This document shows positions 1 to 7,000 of a stretch of 64,000 bases of DNA, piece by piece. The translations under genes and the position numbers were made by a program. The notes beneath the pieces are model-generated. The model ran no database searches and was not told the origin of the DNA. It worked only from the letters and a program-made list of their open reading frames with translations. Where the stretch lies: positions 1-64,000 of the forward strand of contig NZ_JACTVI010000043.1 in the NCBI RefSeq assembly GCF_014495685.1, given 5' to 3'. The stretch comes from Streptomyces sp. TRM68367. Its GTDB lineage: Bacteria > Actinomycetota > Actinomycetes > Streptomycetales > Streptomycetaceae. Positions within the stretch are counted from its first letter, which is position 1. Every line of letters begins with the position of its first letter.

Positions 1-87
1 CTCCATCTCCTCAGGTGTCACGCCCGAAAGAAGATCACACCCTACCCACGCACGAACAACCGGGGTACCTAACAAAGCCCTACTAGT

Positions 88-246
88 GCCCCGGCAGGCA
101 ACGTTCGCCCCGTCGCAGCGCCCGGCACGCCCTCTCGCCGCACCGGCCGAAAGCCCAAGTACGTCCAGTCCGAGGACTTCCGGCCGGCACGCCGAGAGCA
201 CGCACCGGACGCCGCTCCTTGACGGGCAAACGTTGCCTGCCGGGGC
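88..246. repeat. Element with 23-nt terminal inverted repeats (MITE-like or large hairpin)
   Basis: The arms at 88-110 and 224-246 are reverse complements with one mismatch. The left arm starts GCCCCGGCAGGCAACG and the right arm ends CGTTGCCTGCCGGGGC. They enclose 113 nt with no convincing gene. A short CTAG lies just outside each end (83-86 and 254-257), which could be a target-site remnant, though spacing differs on the two sides. The right end is only about 8 nt from the cobF stop, so the structure could also work as a long transcription-stopping hairpin. Nothing else in bases 1-253 looks functional. Confidence 0.4.
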
Positions 247-253
247 AGAACAA

Positions 254-1027
254 CTAGCGATCCTGCGGATACCGGCGCAGCAGATACGTGTCCATGATCC
301 AGCCCTTGCGGTCGCGGGCCTCGGCACGCAGCCGCTCGATGCGGGGAGCGGCCTCGGCGATCGGGCCGGAGACGAGGATCTCGTCCGGCGTGCCTATGTA
401 GGCGCCCCAGTAGATGTCGACGTCCTGGTCGGCGTACTGCCGGAAGGCCTGGTGGGCGTCGAGCATCACGACGACATCGTCCACGCCCTCCGGAAGGCCC
501 TCGGCGAGCCGCCGCCCCGTGGTGATCTGCACCGGCCGGGCGACCCGGTTCAGCCCCGTCCGATGCCGCGCGACGAGCGCGGAGACACTGCTGATGCCCG
601 GCACGACGTCGTACTCGAAGGCCACGATGCCGCGCTCCAGCACCTCCTGCAGAATTCCCAGCGTGCTGTCGTACAGCGACGGATCCCCCCACACCAGGAA
701 CGCACCGCTCTCGTCCTCGCCGAGCTCCTCCACGATCAGCCGCTCGTAGATGTCGGCCCGGGCGCTGCGCCAGTCGCCCACGGCGGGGGAGTACGCCGCC
801 CCACCGGCGCTCCGGTCCCGCTCCGGGTCGCGCGCTTCGACGACACGGTAGGCACCCTCCGGTATGTGCGCGTCGAGCATGTCCCGACGGAGCCGGGTGA
901 GGTCCGCCTTCACCTCGCCCTTTTCGAGGACGAAGAACACGTCCGTGCTCCGCAGCGCCCTGACCGCCTGCAGGGTCAGCTGCTCGGGGTCGCCCGCACC
1001 GATACCGATGACATGAATCTTTCGCAC
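254..1027 (-). CDS. cobF: Precorrin-6A synthase (deacetylating), CobF
   Basis: This 257-residue tetrapyrrole methylase acts in the aerobic (oxygen-dependent) arm of cobalamin synthesis. CobF uses S-adenosylmethionine to methylate C1 of precorrin-5 and releases the acetyl group. Seen in the sequence: the N-terminal SAM/tetrapyrrole loop RKIHVIGIGAGDPEQLTLQA, the acidic stretch around LVWGDPSLYDST, and VPGISSVSALVARH, all typical of the family. I chose the GTG at 1027 because the family consensus begins at that residue; an in-frame ATG at 1075 would add 16 unconserved residues. No other cob gene is in view, so it looks like a stand-alone copy. The stop lies a few bases from the inverted-repeat element at 88-246. 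Confidence 0.9.
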   Translation of the reverse strand: MRKIHVIGIGAGDPEQLTLQAVRALRSTDVFFVLEKGEVKADLTRLRRDMLDAHIPEGAYRVVEARDPERDRSAGGAAYSPAVGDWRSARADIYERLIVEELGEDESGAFLVWGDPSLYDSTLGILQEVLERGIVAFEYDVVPGISSVSALVARHRTGLNRVARPVQITTGRRLAEGLPEGVDDVVVMLDAHQAFRQYADQDVDIYWGAYIGTPDEILVSGPIAEAAPRIERLRAEARDRKGWIMDTYLLRRYPQDR

Positions 1028-1080
1028 GCCCCGAGTCTGCCCCACGCCACTGACAACGCCCGCACCGCGTCCCACGCCGC

Positions 1081-1118
1081 GAAACTTGTGGGACCACCGT
1101 GGTGAAACTCGTGGGACC
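1081..1118. repeat. Pair of 15-nt direct repeats upstream of cobF
   Basis: GAAACTTGTGGGACC (1081-1095) and GAAACTCGTGGGACC (1104-1118) differ at one base and are 23 nt apart, about two helical turns, on either side of a small ACCAC-C-GTGGT palindrome. The position in front of cobF would suit a regulator site. The second copy runs into the 3' end of the DUF309 gene. No regulator is assigned. Confidence 0.3.
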
Positions 1119-1636
1119 TACATGCCTTGCAACCGCGGCGCCCGCGCCGCCGCGTCCACGACCTCGTCACCCCGCTCCACGACCCCCGCGAGCTCCCGCG
1201 CCCACGCGACGACCCCCGCGAGATCCATCCCGTACGGCCGCCACCGCCCCGGGCCCGACGCCCACGCCTCGACCGCCCCGGCCCCGCGCCGCAGCAACCG
1301 CGCGCCACCGGTGACATTCCCGCGGGCGGAGTGGGTGAGGCCGACAGCGAGCTGGGCGAGGCCACGCCACAGCTCCCGTTCCTCCTCGGGTCCCGACTTC
1401 CAGGCGTCCTCGAACACCTCGTGCGCGTGGAACGGCTTGCCCTCGTCCAGCAGCGCCTGAGCCTCGGCGACCGTCTCCCGCGGGGTGCGCGCCACGCCCT
1501 CGGGCTGCCGGGGCACGCCCTCTTCGCCGTACGGCAGGGGCCGCCCGAGCCCGTCCCGCGGCCGGGCACTGCGCGCCCGCCCCTCGCTGTCACGGTCCCG
1601 CGCGTCCGCCGCCCTGCCTGAGGATGAAGTGGCCAT
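1118..1636 (-). CDS. DUF309 domain-containing protein
   Basis: This 172-residue protein has unknown function. The DUF309 signature FHAHEVFEDAWK, with its conserved His, His, Glu and Trp, sits near the middle (about residues 70-81). It is followed by helical segments ELWRGLAQLAVGLTHSARGN and a C-terminal helix ending in RLQGM. The first 50 residues are basic, rich in Arg, Ser and Asp, and probably disordered. I chose ATG 1636 because conservation starts nowhere upstream; an in-frame start at 1756 would run into the tRNA promoter region. It lies 90 nt upstream of cobF on the same strand and could be co-transcribed, but the family gives no link to cobalamin. It is a common single-copy family in actinobacteria. 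Confidence 0.75.
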   Translation of the reverse strand: MATSSSGRAADARDRDSEGRARSARPRDGLGRPLPYGEEGVPRQPEGVARTPRETVAEAQALLDEGKPFHAHEVFEDAWKSGPEEERELWRGLAQLAVGLTHSARGNVTGGARLLRRGAGAVEAWASGPGRWRPYGMDLAGVVAWARELAGVVERGDEVVDAAARAPRLQGM

Positions 1637-1756
1637 ACGCCGATTGTCCCTCGCCGGTGCGCCCTTCTTGTCTCCCGCCGTGCCCCCTTCGGCGCGGCCC
1701 GGCCCGTGCGGTAAAGTGCTGTCCGCGCGATCACGGCTCACCGCCGTGCGACGCAC

Positions 1757-1833
<77 letters not shown>

Positions 1834-1852
1834 GCTTTGGTGCAGGTCGGAG

Positions 1853-1884
1853 GCCGTTCTCTCGTTTGTGGGAGGGCGGCTTTT
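1853..1884 (+). terminator. Rho-independent terminator after tRNA-Pro
   Basis: GCCGTTCTC (1853-1861) pairs with GAGGGCGGC (1872-1880) through nine base pairs, two of them G-U, around a 10-nt loop. Four T residues follow directly (1881-1884). The hairpin begins 20 nt after the tRNA CCA end. Confidence 0.75.
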
Positions 1885-2286
1885 CCCGTTCCTGAGGGCT
1901 GGTGGTCGCACTGGGGTCGCAGGCCGGGTGCGGGGCTGGTTCGCTGTGGTGCAGAAGCTGGGCGGGGTGGGGGAGTGGAGCCGGTTGAGGGTCCGGCGGA
2001 GTCGTTGGAAGCTGCCCGGCAGCGGTGACGGTCAGAGGTCCAGGACTTCGGCAGGTGGAGCTCCCGGTCGACCAGGGCCCGGCCCGAGCTGGTGGCGAAG
2101 GCGGCGAGCACTCCGCTCTGGCAGTTGTCGATCTTTCCCGTAGACGCCGGTGTACCGCATCAACAGGCCCTGGAAGGCTGATGAAGATCTTGTTCTTGGC
2201 GCCCGACTCACCCCGGATCGCCGGTAAATGTCATTGGCCATGAACTGGTGCGAGCCGGGCACTGTTTCAAGATCTTCAGGAGACTC
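1885..2286. other. Gene-free stretch after tRNA-Pro
   Basis: I see no convincing gene in these 400 bases. Short frames on both strands lack family resemblance, a credible ribosome binding site and the third-position GC bias of neighbouring genes. It may be decayed accessory DNA next to a tRNA, but no repeat or integrase remnant supports that. Confidence 0.4.
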
Positions 2287-2829
2287 CTAGCCCTGCGAGT
2301 CCGGCTTCCAGTCCTGGACGAGGAGCCCGAGCAGCACCTCGTCCAGGAACTCGCCCATCACCCAGGCCGAGGAGCGCAGCACGCCCTCGCGGACGAAGCC
2401 GTTGCGCTCGGCGGAGCGCAGCATCGCGGCGTTGTCCGTCAGCGTCTCGATCTGCAGCCGCTGCAGGCCGCGCACGACGAAACCGTAGTGGCACAGCACC
2501 GCGACCACGTCGGTGCCGTAGCCCTGGCCGCGTGAGGACGGCAGCAGCCCCAGCCCGATGTGCGCGGACCGGTTGTGATTGTCGATGCCCCACAGCGTCG
2601 CGGTGCCGATCAGCGTGCCGCCCTCCAGCTCCACCACGGAGAACGGGACGTGCCCCTGCTCCTTGTCGTCCACCACGAGGCGCGGGTCCTTCGAGCCGGG
2701 CGTGATCGGCCGCCACGGCCCGCCTTCGGCCCGCGAGGCGTTGACCACGTCGTCGTAGAGCTCGGCCCGCAGGATCGGGATGTCGTCCTCGTGCCGGGCC
2801 CTGAGCCCAACCTTGTTGCCCCTAAGCAT
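2287..2829 (-). CDS. GNAT family N-acetyltransferase (RimJ/RimL type)
   Basis: This 180-residue acetyltransferase resembles the RimJ/RimL group, which transfer acetyl from acetyl-CoA to protein N termini or small amines. The acetyl-CoA loop appears as LPSSRGQGYGTDVV, close to the Q/RxxGxG/A signature. The preceding strand TLIGTATLWGIDNHNRSAHIGLGL and the following NAAMLRSAERNGFVREGVLR, with its conserved Asn-Gly-Phe, complete the fold. ATG 2829 gives a start two residues before the family's usual beginning. The gene stands alone between the gene-free stretches on either side, so context does not suggest a substrate. Confidence 0.85.
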   Translation of the reverse strand: MLRGNKVGLRARHEDDIPILRAELYDDVVNASRAEGGPWRPITPGSKDPRLVVDDKEQGHVPFSVVELEGGTLIGTATLWGIDNHNRSAHIGLGLLPSSRGQGYGTDVVAVLCHYGFVVRGLQRLQIETLTDNAAMLRSAERNGFVREGVLRSSAWVMGEFLDEVLLGLLVQDWKPDSQG

Positions 2830-3438
2830 GCAAGCTTCCTATCCGACCGGGCTGGTCGGCGGCAAACCAATAAAGCGTGTTGCAGAAGGCCGTGATCAGG
2901 CAGCCTGAACTGGGCACTTGGCGGGTCTTGTCATGCGGTGAGGGCGAGGTGTGCATGCGGGCGACGGCCTCCGCCACGCCGTCCAGGCTGGGCAACCAAC
3001 GCCCTCTGCAACACATCGGCGCCGCCGCGCCCGGTGCGGAGGTCGCCCTCGACGTGGCGTGGCTCCTGTTCGGGCGCAGTGTGTGCGGAATCTTGGGGGC
3101 GGCAGTGTCACCGGCGTGTTCATCCCACCTGCGCACTCCCGACGCCCGGCACGACGATGTTTGCGCCGAACGTCCGGTGTCACCCCATGAGAATGTGCCG
3201 TGCGTCGTCAACGGCGGCCCGGCCGACTTCATCGAGTGCGGCGGCCCTGCGGATCGATCGGCGTCCCGGCCTCACACCGCGTGTACGGGCCGGCGTGGCT
3301 CGCTGTGGCTCACGGCATCGGCCTGCCGCGGGCCGACGTCGACCGGCCGCTGACGGCGCCGCAGTGACTCGTGGACGGCGGCAGTCGGCAACACGGTCGT
3401 CGTGATCGAGCGGGGCCGGTCAGTTGTATAACCAGATC
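2830..3438. other. About 600 bases without a recognisable gene
   Basis: All six frames are either interrupted or lack codon bias and similarity to any family I know. With the broken DUF952 gene and the efflux relic that follow, this 1.2-kb interval (2.83-4.10 kb) looks like decaying accessory DNA. I cannot name an ancestral gene for this part. Confidence 0.35.
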
Positions 3439-3801
3439 ATGATCTATCACGTCGTCACGCTCGGTGACTGGACCGCTCAGCCCGACTAGCCGTACGCGCC
3501 TGCTTCCCTCGCCGAGGACGATTTCGTCCACTGCTCTCCCGACGAGCCGACCACCCTGGCCGTCGTCAACGCCTTCTACCGGGACGCGCCAAGGCCCTTG
3601 CTGGCGCTGCTCCTCGACGAGAGCCGGCTCACCGCGAAGTGCGTCTTCGAGGCCCCGGACCCCGCCCCGCCGCCCGGTACCCCCGAGGGCGTCCTGTTCC
3701 CCCACGTGTTCGGCCCCCTCAACCGCGACGCCGTCGAGCGCGTCCTGGAGATCCAGTGGGACACGGACGGCCGGGCGACAGGGCTGCGGGACGTGAGGTG
3801 A
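3439..3801 (+). pseudogene. DUF952 family protein, interrupted by an in-frame TAG
   Basis: Read straight through, the frame encodes a complete DUF952 protein of about 120 residues. It starts MIYHVVTLGDWTAQPD, is interrupted by TAG at 3487-3489 (codon 17), then continues PYAPASLAEDDFVHCSPDEP and later GVLFPHVFGPLNRDAVERV, ending at TGA 3799. DUF952 proteins normally read straight across this point (typically an Arg before PYAPASLAEDGFVHCS). The rest of the frame is undamaged, so the lesion may be recent, a sequencing error, or a suppressed stop. A start downstream of the TAG would lose the first conserved strand. The family's function is unknown. Confidence 0.7.
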
Positions 3802-3834
3802 ACAGCGTCGGATGACCGGGTCGTGGGTGGCGAT

Positions 3835-3960
3835 GCCCTGGTGGGGCGGAGGCGATGCCTGTCTCGTGGCGCTGGGCGGCGTTGACCGCGCCGAGGGTGA
3901 TCGGGACGAAGCCCACGTCCAGGCGGGGCCGAGGGCGGTGACGGACATCGCGGGCATGGG
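3835..3960 (-). pseudogene. Relic of an MFS (DHA2/EmrB-type) drug efflux transporter
   Basis: On the minus strand the stretch LDVGFVPITLGAVNAAQRHE, followed by TGIAS, strongly recalls the late membrane segments of EmrB/QacA-type exporters, where a G-x-G-F-V-P-x-T motif precedes heTGiASal. Immediately upstream the similarity (PAMSVTALGP) is in a different frame, and nothing downstream matches, so only about 40 codons with at least one frameshift survive. It lies directly behind the marR gene on the same strand, the normal place for an exporter gene controlled by a MarR protein. I infer that a marR-efflux operon has decayed here. Confidence 0.45.
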
Positions 3961-4104
3961 GTGGCTGGTGTACGACTCGACGCGGCGTGCGTGGTTGGCG
4001 CGGCCCCGTCGCGCGTCGTACGTGACGGCCGTCCTTCTCCAGCCAGGCTCCTCGCGTATGGCCCGGCCGGTGGGGAGGCCGGCACACCCCCTTGCCGACG
4101 CTCG

Positions 4105-4602
4105 TCACCCGGCGTCCTCGCGCAGCACGCTGTTGATCTCGCCCAGCGCATGCGTCAGCCGCGCATAGTCCTCGGCGCCCAGTGGGTCGACGAAGTGCCG
4201 CTGGACCACGCGGGCGTGGACGTCGGCGGCCCGGAGGAACACCGCACGCCCCTGCTGGGTCGGTTCGACCAGGACGCTTCTGCGGTCCTCGGGCGACGGC
4301 ACCCGGCGGACCAGACCGGCCTGTTCCATGCGGTCGATCAGGCGGGTCGTGCCGCTGCTGGTGAGGGTGAGGTCGTCGGCCAGCCGGCGCTGCGAGACCT
4401 CTTCGCCGGGCTGCCGGCAGAGCCGGATGAGCACCTCCAGCATGGTGTGACTGATCCCGCACTCCCGCCGCACCGCGCTGTCGATCCGCTGTTCCAGCCG
4501 GGTGGCGGCCTTCACCAGCAGGCCGAAATCACGCACGAGCCCGCTGTTGGCGGCGCGGGCGGCAGCCACGGCCTCCGCATCCCGCCCGATCGCATCCTCC
4601 AC
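4105..4602 (-). CDS. MarR family transcriptional regulator
   Basis: This 165-residue winged-helix repressor is of the MarR family, which bind short palindromes as dimers and usually respond to small phenolic or toxic ligands. Seen: an N-terminal dimerisation helix, the helix-turn-helix around EEVSQRRLADDLTLTSSGTT, the recognition stretch RLIDRMEQAGLVRR, the wing SPEDRRSVLVEPTQQG (conserved Asp-x-Arg), and a C-terminal helix pair. It is transcribed divergently from the PLP decarboxylase at 4775, with a near-perfect palindrome between them (4693-4720), so it probably controls both itself and that gene. An efflux relic follows its 3' end. Confidence 0.9.
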   Translation of the reverse strand: MEDAIGRDAEAVAAARAANSGLVRDFGLLVKAATRLEQRIDSAVRRECGISHTMLEVLIRLCRQPGEEVSQRRLADDLTLTSSGTTRLIDRMEQAGLVRRVPSPEDRRSVLVEPTQQGRAVFLRAADVHARVVQRHFVDPLGAEDYARLTHALGEINSVLREDAG

Positions 4603-4692
4603 CTGTCCGAACCCTCTCGCCCGTCCGCGTCGTCGGCCCTGCCGAGTCCGTCCCCCGGTGAGTTTACTGTCCTGACACCTACTGATGTCTCA

Positions 4693-4720
4693 ACTACTGA
4701 GCAAGCAATTGCTGAGTAGT
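4693..4720. promoter_or_regulatory. Candidate MarR operator between marR and the decarboxylase gene
   Basis: ACTACTGAGCAA (4693-4704) and TTGCTGAGTAGT (4709-4720) form a 12-bp inverted repeat with one mismatch and a 4-nt spacer. It is an AT-rich island within a GC-rich chromosome, lies 91 nt upstream of the marR start and 55 nt upstream of the decarboxylase start, and has the size expected of a MarR dimer site. A CAACTA hexamer recurs on both sides (4691 and 4721). Confidence 0.6.
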
Positions 4721-4774
4721 CAACTAAATCCTATGGTAGGTGCAGACGCCTCCGCGAACGAGAGGAAGGGATCA

Positions 4775-6139
4775 GTGGACCTGCAGCACTGGCTCGGCCG
4801 AGCCACCCACGCGATTCAGGACTGGGCCGACACCTACGGCCCCTACCAGCCGCACCCGTCCCTCCAGATCGACGACGACCGTTTCGCCGTCGCCTTCGAG
4901 GAGCTCACCGGGAGGCTGAAGGACAACTACCCCTTCTTCCACCCGCACTACGCGGGCCAGATGCTCAAGCCCCCGCACCCCGCCGCCGTGGTCGGCTACC
5001 TCACCGCGATGCTGATCAACCCCAACAACCACGCCCTGGACGGCGGCCCCACCACCGCCGCGATGGAACGCGAGGCCGTCGCCCAGCTCGCCGCGATGTT
5101 CGGCTACGACACCCACCTCGGCCACCTCACCACCAGCGGCACGATCGCCAACCTCGAAGCCCTCTTCGTCGCCCGCGAACTCCACCCCGGCCGGGGCATC
5201 GCCTACAGCGAGGACGCCCACTACACCCACGGCCGCATGTGCCACGTCCTGGGCATGACCGGCCACCCCGTCCGCACCGACAGCCGGGGCCGCATGGACC
5301 TCGACGCGCTGGAGGACGTCCTGCGCACCGGCGAGGTGGGCACCGTCGTCCTCACCACCGGCACCACCGGCCTGGGCGCCGTCGACCCCGTCCACCAGGC
5401 GCTGGCCCTCAAGGAGCGCTACGGCGTCCGCCTCCACGTCGACGCCGCGTACGGCGGCTTCTTCATCCTGCTGGCCGGCGCCGACGGCCCCGAAGGACTC
5501 CCGTCCGAGCCCTGGCGGGCCATCGCCCGGTGCGACTCGATCGTCGTCGACCCGCACAAGCACGGACTCCAGCCCTACGGCTGCGGCGCGGTCCTCTTCC
5601 GCGACCCCGAGGTCGGCCGCCACTACCTCCACGACTCGCCCTACACCTACTTCACCTCGAGCGAGCTCCACCTCGGCGAGATCAGCCTGGAGTGCTCACG
5701 AGCCGGGGCGTCGGCCGCCGCCCTGTGGCTCACCTTCCAGCTCCTGCCGCCCACGCGCGAGGGGCTCGGACAGGTGCTGGCCGCGGGCCGGCGGGCGGCA
5801 CTCGGGTGGGCGGAACTGATCGCCGTATCACAGCACTTGGAGCTCTACCAGGAGCCCGAGCTGGACATCGTCAGCTACTTCCCCGCAGTCGAACCGGCCA
5901 CCCTGGCAGCCGTCGACTCCGCGTCCGCGCGCATCCTCGCCGACGGCATGACCGGCCCCGATCCGGTGTTCCTGAGCACCCTCAAGGCCGGCCGCGAGGC
6001 ATTCACCGCACGCCATCCGGGGATCACCGCGGACGCCGACGGCGCCCGCATCCTCCGCAGCGTCCTCATGAAGCCGGAATCCGAGCACCACGTCGAGTAC
6101 CTGCACACCAGGGTCGAAGAGCTCACCCGCGGTCGATGA
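4775..6139 (+). CDS. Group II pyridoxal-phosphate-dependent decarboxylase
   Basis: This 454-residue enzyme is of the fold-type I, group II amino acid decarboxylase family (relatives act on glutamate, tyrosine, tryptophan or diaminobutyrate). Seen: the PLP phosphate-binding stretch LTTSGTIANLEALFVAREL, the His that stacks on the cofactor in YSEDAHYTHGRMCH, the Asp in LHVDAAYGGFF, and the Schiff-base Lys in SIVVDPHKHGLQPYGCG. The C-terminal SSELHLGEISLECSRAGASA also fits. I chose GTG 4775, eight bases behind AGGAAGG; in-frame ATG codons at 4685 and 4733 would place coding sequence across or beside the operator palindrome. The substrate cannot be read from the sequence. Divergence from marR suggests induction by a small aromatic or amine ligand. 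Confidence 0.85.
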   Translation: MDLQHWLGRATHAIQDWADTYGPYQPHPSLQIDDDRFAVAFEELTGRLKDNYPFFHPHYAGQMLKPPHPAAVVGYLTAMLINPNNHALDGGPTTAAMEREAVAQLAAMFGYDTHLGHLTTSGTIANLEALFVARELHPGRGIAYSEDAHYTHGRMCHVLGMTGHPVRTDSRGRMDLDALEDVLRTGEVGTVVLTTGTTGLGAVDPVHQALALKERYGVRLHVDAAYGGFFILLAGADGPEGLPSEPWRAIARCDSIVVDPHKHGLQPYGCGAVLFRDPEVGRHYLHDSPYTYFTSSELHLGEISLECSRAGASAAALWLTFQLLPPTREGLGQVLAAGRRAALGWAELIAVSQHLELYQEPELDIVSYFPAVEPATLAAVDSASARILADGMTGPDPVFLSTLKAGREAFTARHPGITADADGARILRSVLMKPESEHHVEYLHTRVEELTRGR

Positions 6140-6168
6140 TCGTCCCGGAATCCGTGGTAGAAGTGGAC

Positions 6169-6234
6169 ATGACAAACTCGCTCCACACAGACTGGCGCCG
6201 TTCCCCGCGCCCCGCCCGGACGGCGTCCCGATGA
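6169..6234 (+). CDS. Possible 21-residue leader peptide upstream of the Nudix gene
   Basis: An ATG at 6169 opens a 21-codon frame (MTNSLHTDWRRSPRPARTAS plus Arg) whose TGA overlaps the Nudix ATG in an ATGA arrangement at 6231-6234. The Nudix start has no good ribosome binding site of its own, so translational coupling through this mini-frame is possible. The peptide's own ribosome binding site is weak and its sequence resembles nothing known. It could simply be chance. Confidence 0.25.
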   Translation: MTNSLHTDWRRSPRPARTASR

Positions 6235-6893
6235 CCGCCGGCATCGACACCCCGGACCGCCGCGGCCGCACCGGACTCGACCGGACCGGCCGGGACATGA
6301 CCGGCAATCCCCGGGTCAGGGTGCGGGACGTGAAGCTCCTGTCCAGCCACTGGTACGTCGAGCGCGCGACCACCTTCGACTTCCGGCACGCCGACGGCAC
6401 CTGGTCCACCCAGGAGCGCGAGACGCACGACCGCGGCAACGGCGCCACGATGCTGCTGTACGACGCCGGACGCGAAACCGTGCTGCTCACCCGCCAGTTC
6501 CGGTTCCCGGTGTACGTCAACGCCCACCCCGACGGCATGCTGATCGAGACACCCGGCGGGCTCCTCGACGACGAGGACGAGCACCCGGAGATCGCCGTGC
6601 GGCGCGAGGTCGTGGAGGAGACCGGGCACACCATCGGGGAGATCGAGCACGTCTTCGACGTGTACATGAGCCCCGGCTCGGTCACCGAACGCGTCAGCTT
6701 CTACGCCGCCGCCTACGGCCCGTCCACCCGCACGCACGAGGGCGGCGGCCTGGGCGAGGAGGGTGAGGACATCGAGATCCTCGAACTCCCCTTCCGCAGG
6801 GCCCTGGAGATGATCCGCACCGGCGAGATCAACGACGCGAAGACCATCATGCTGCTCCAATGGGCGGCACTGGAAAGCCCGTTCGCGAAATGA
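6231..6893 (+). CDS. Nudix hydrolase (NudK/ADP-ribose pyrophosphatase type)
   Basis: This 220-residue Nudix protein hydrolyses a nucleoside diphosphate linked to another group, using Mg2+. The Nudix box is complete: a Gly-rich start (GGLLDDEDEHPEIAVRREVV) continuing EETG, matching Gx5Ex7REUxEExGU. The N-terminal region with DVKLLSSHWYVERATTFDF, the TVLLTRQFRFPVY strand and SPGSVTERVSFYAA resembles NudK, which cleaves GDP-mannose, and ADP-sugar pyrophosphatases. The first 20 residues are not conserved, and an internal ATG at 6297 could be the true start. It follows the decarboxylase by 91 nt on the same strand. Confidence 0.85.
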   Translation: MTAGIDTPDRRGRTGLDRTGRDMTGNPRVRVRDVKLLSSHWYVERATTFDFRHADGTWSTQERETHDRGNGATMLLYDAGRETVLLTRQFRFPVYVNAHPDGMLIETPGGLLDDEDEHPEIAVRREVVEETGHTIGEIEHVFDVYMSPGSVTERVSFYAAAYGPSTRTHEGGGLGEEGEDIEILELPFRRALEMIRTGEINDAKTIMLLQWAALESPFAK

Positions 6894-6927
6894 GCCCGAA
6901 ACGAGTGTGAAGTGCCCGCGGGACCAC

Positions 6928-6958
6928 TTGACTTGGAGGGCGCTCCAGGCTGAAGACT
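6928..6958 (+). promoter_or_regulatory. MerR-type promoter with 19-nt spacer before the aldo/keto reductase
   Basis: A -35 hexamer TTGACT (6928-6933) is followed by a 19-nt spacer holding the dyad TTGGAG-GGCG-CTCCAG, then a -10-like AAGACT (6953-6958). Over-long spacers with a central dyad are characteristic of promoters activated by MerR family proteins, which untwist the DNA. No merR gene is in the window, so the regulator would act in trans. Confidence 0.5.
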
Positions 6959-6959
6959 C

Positions 6960-6989
6960 CCGTTCGAGCCGGACCCGCCGGCCGAACGG
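6960..6989. other. Hairpin in the leader of the aldo/keto reductase gene
   Basis: CCGTTCG-A-GCCGG (6960-6972) pairs with CCGGC-CGAACGG (6978-6989), 12 base pairs with one bulge and a 5-nt loop. It ends right before the ribosome binding site (AGGAAG) of the gene at 7001. No T-run follows, so it may affect mRNA stability or translation rather than end transcription of the Nudix gene. Confidence 0.35.
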
Positions 6990-7000
6990 GAGGAAGTACC

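Noticed and set aside
2032..2262. 76-codon minus-strand frame between tRNA-Pro and the GNAT gene
   Set aside because: No similarity to a known family, no ribosome binding site, and weak codon bias.
1834..2286. Possible integration site at the tRNA-Pro 3' end
   Set aside because: No second copy of the tRNA 3' end, integrase gene or phage gene is visible; the hairpin directly behind it is explained as a terminator.
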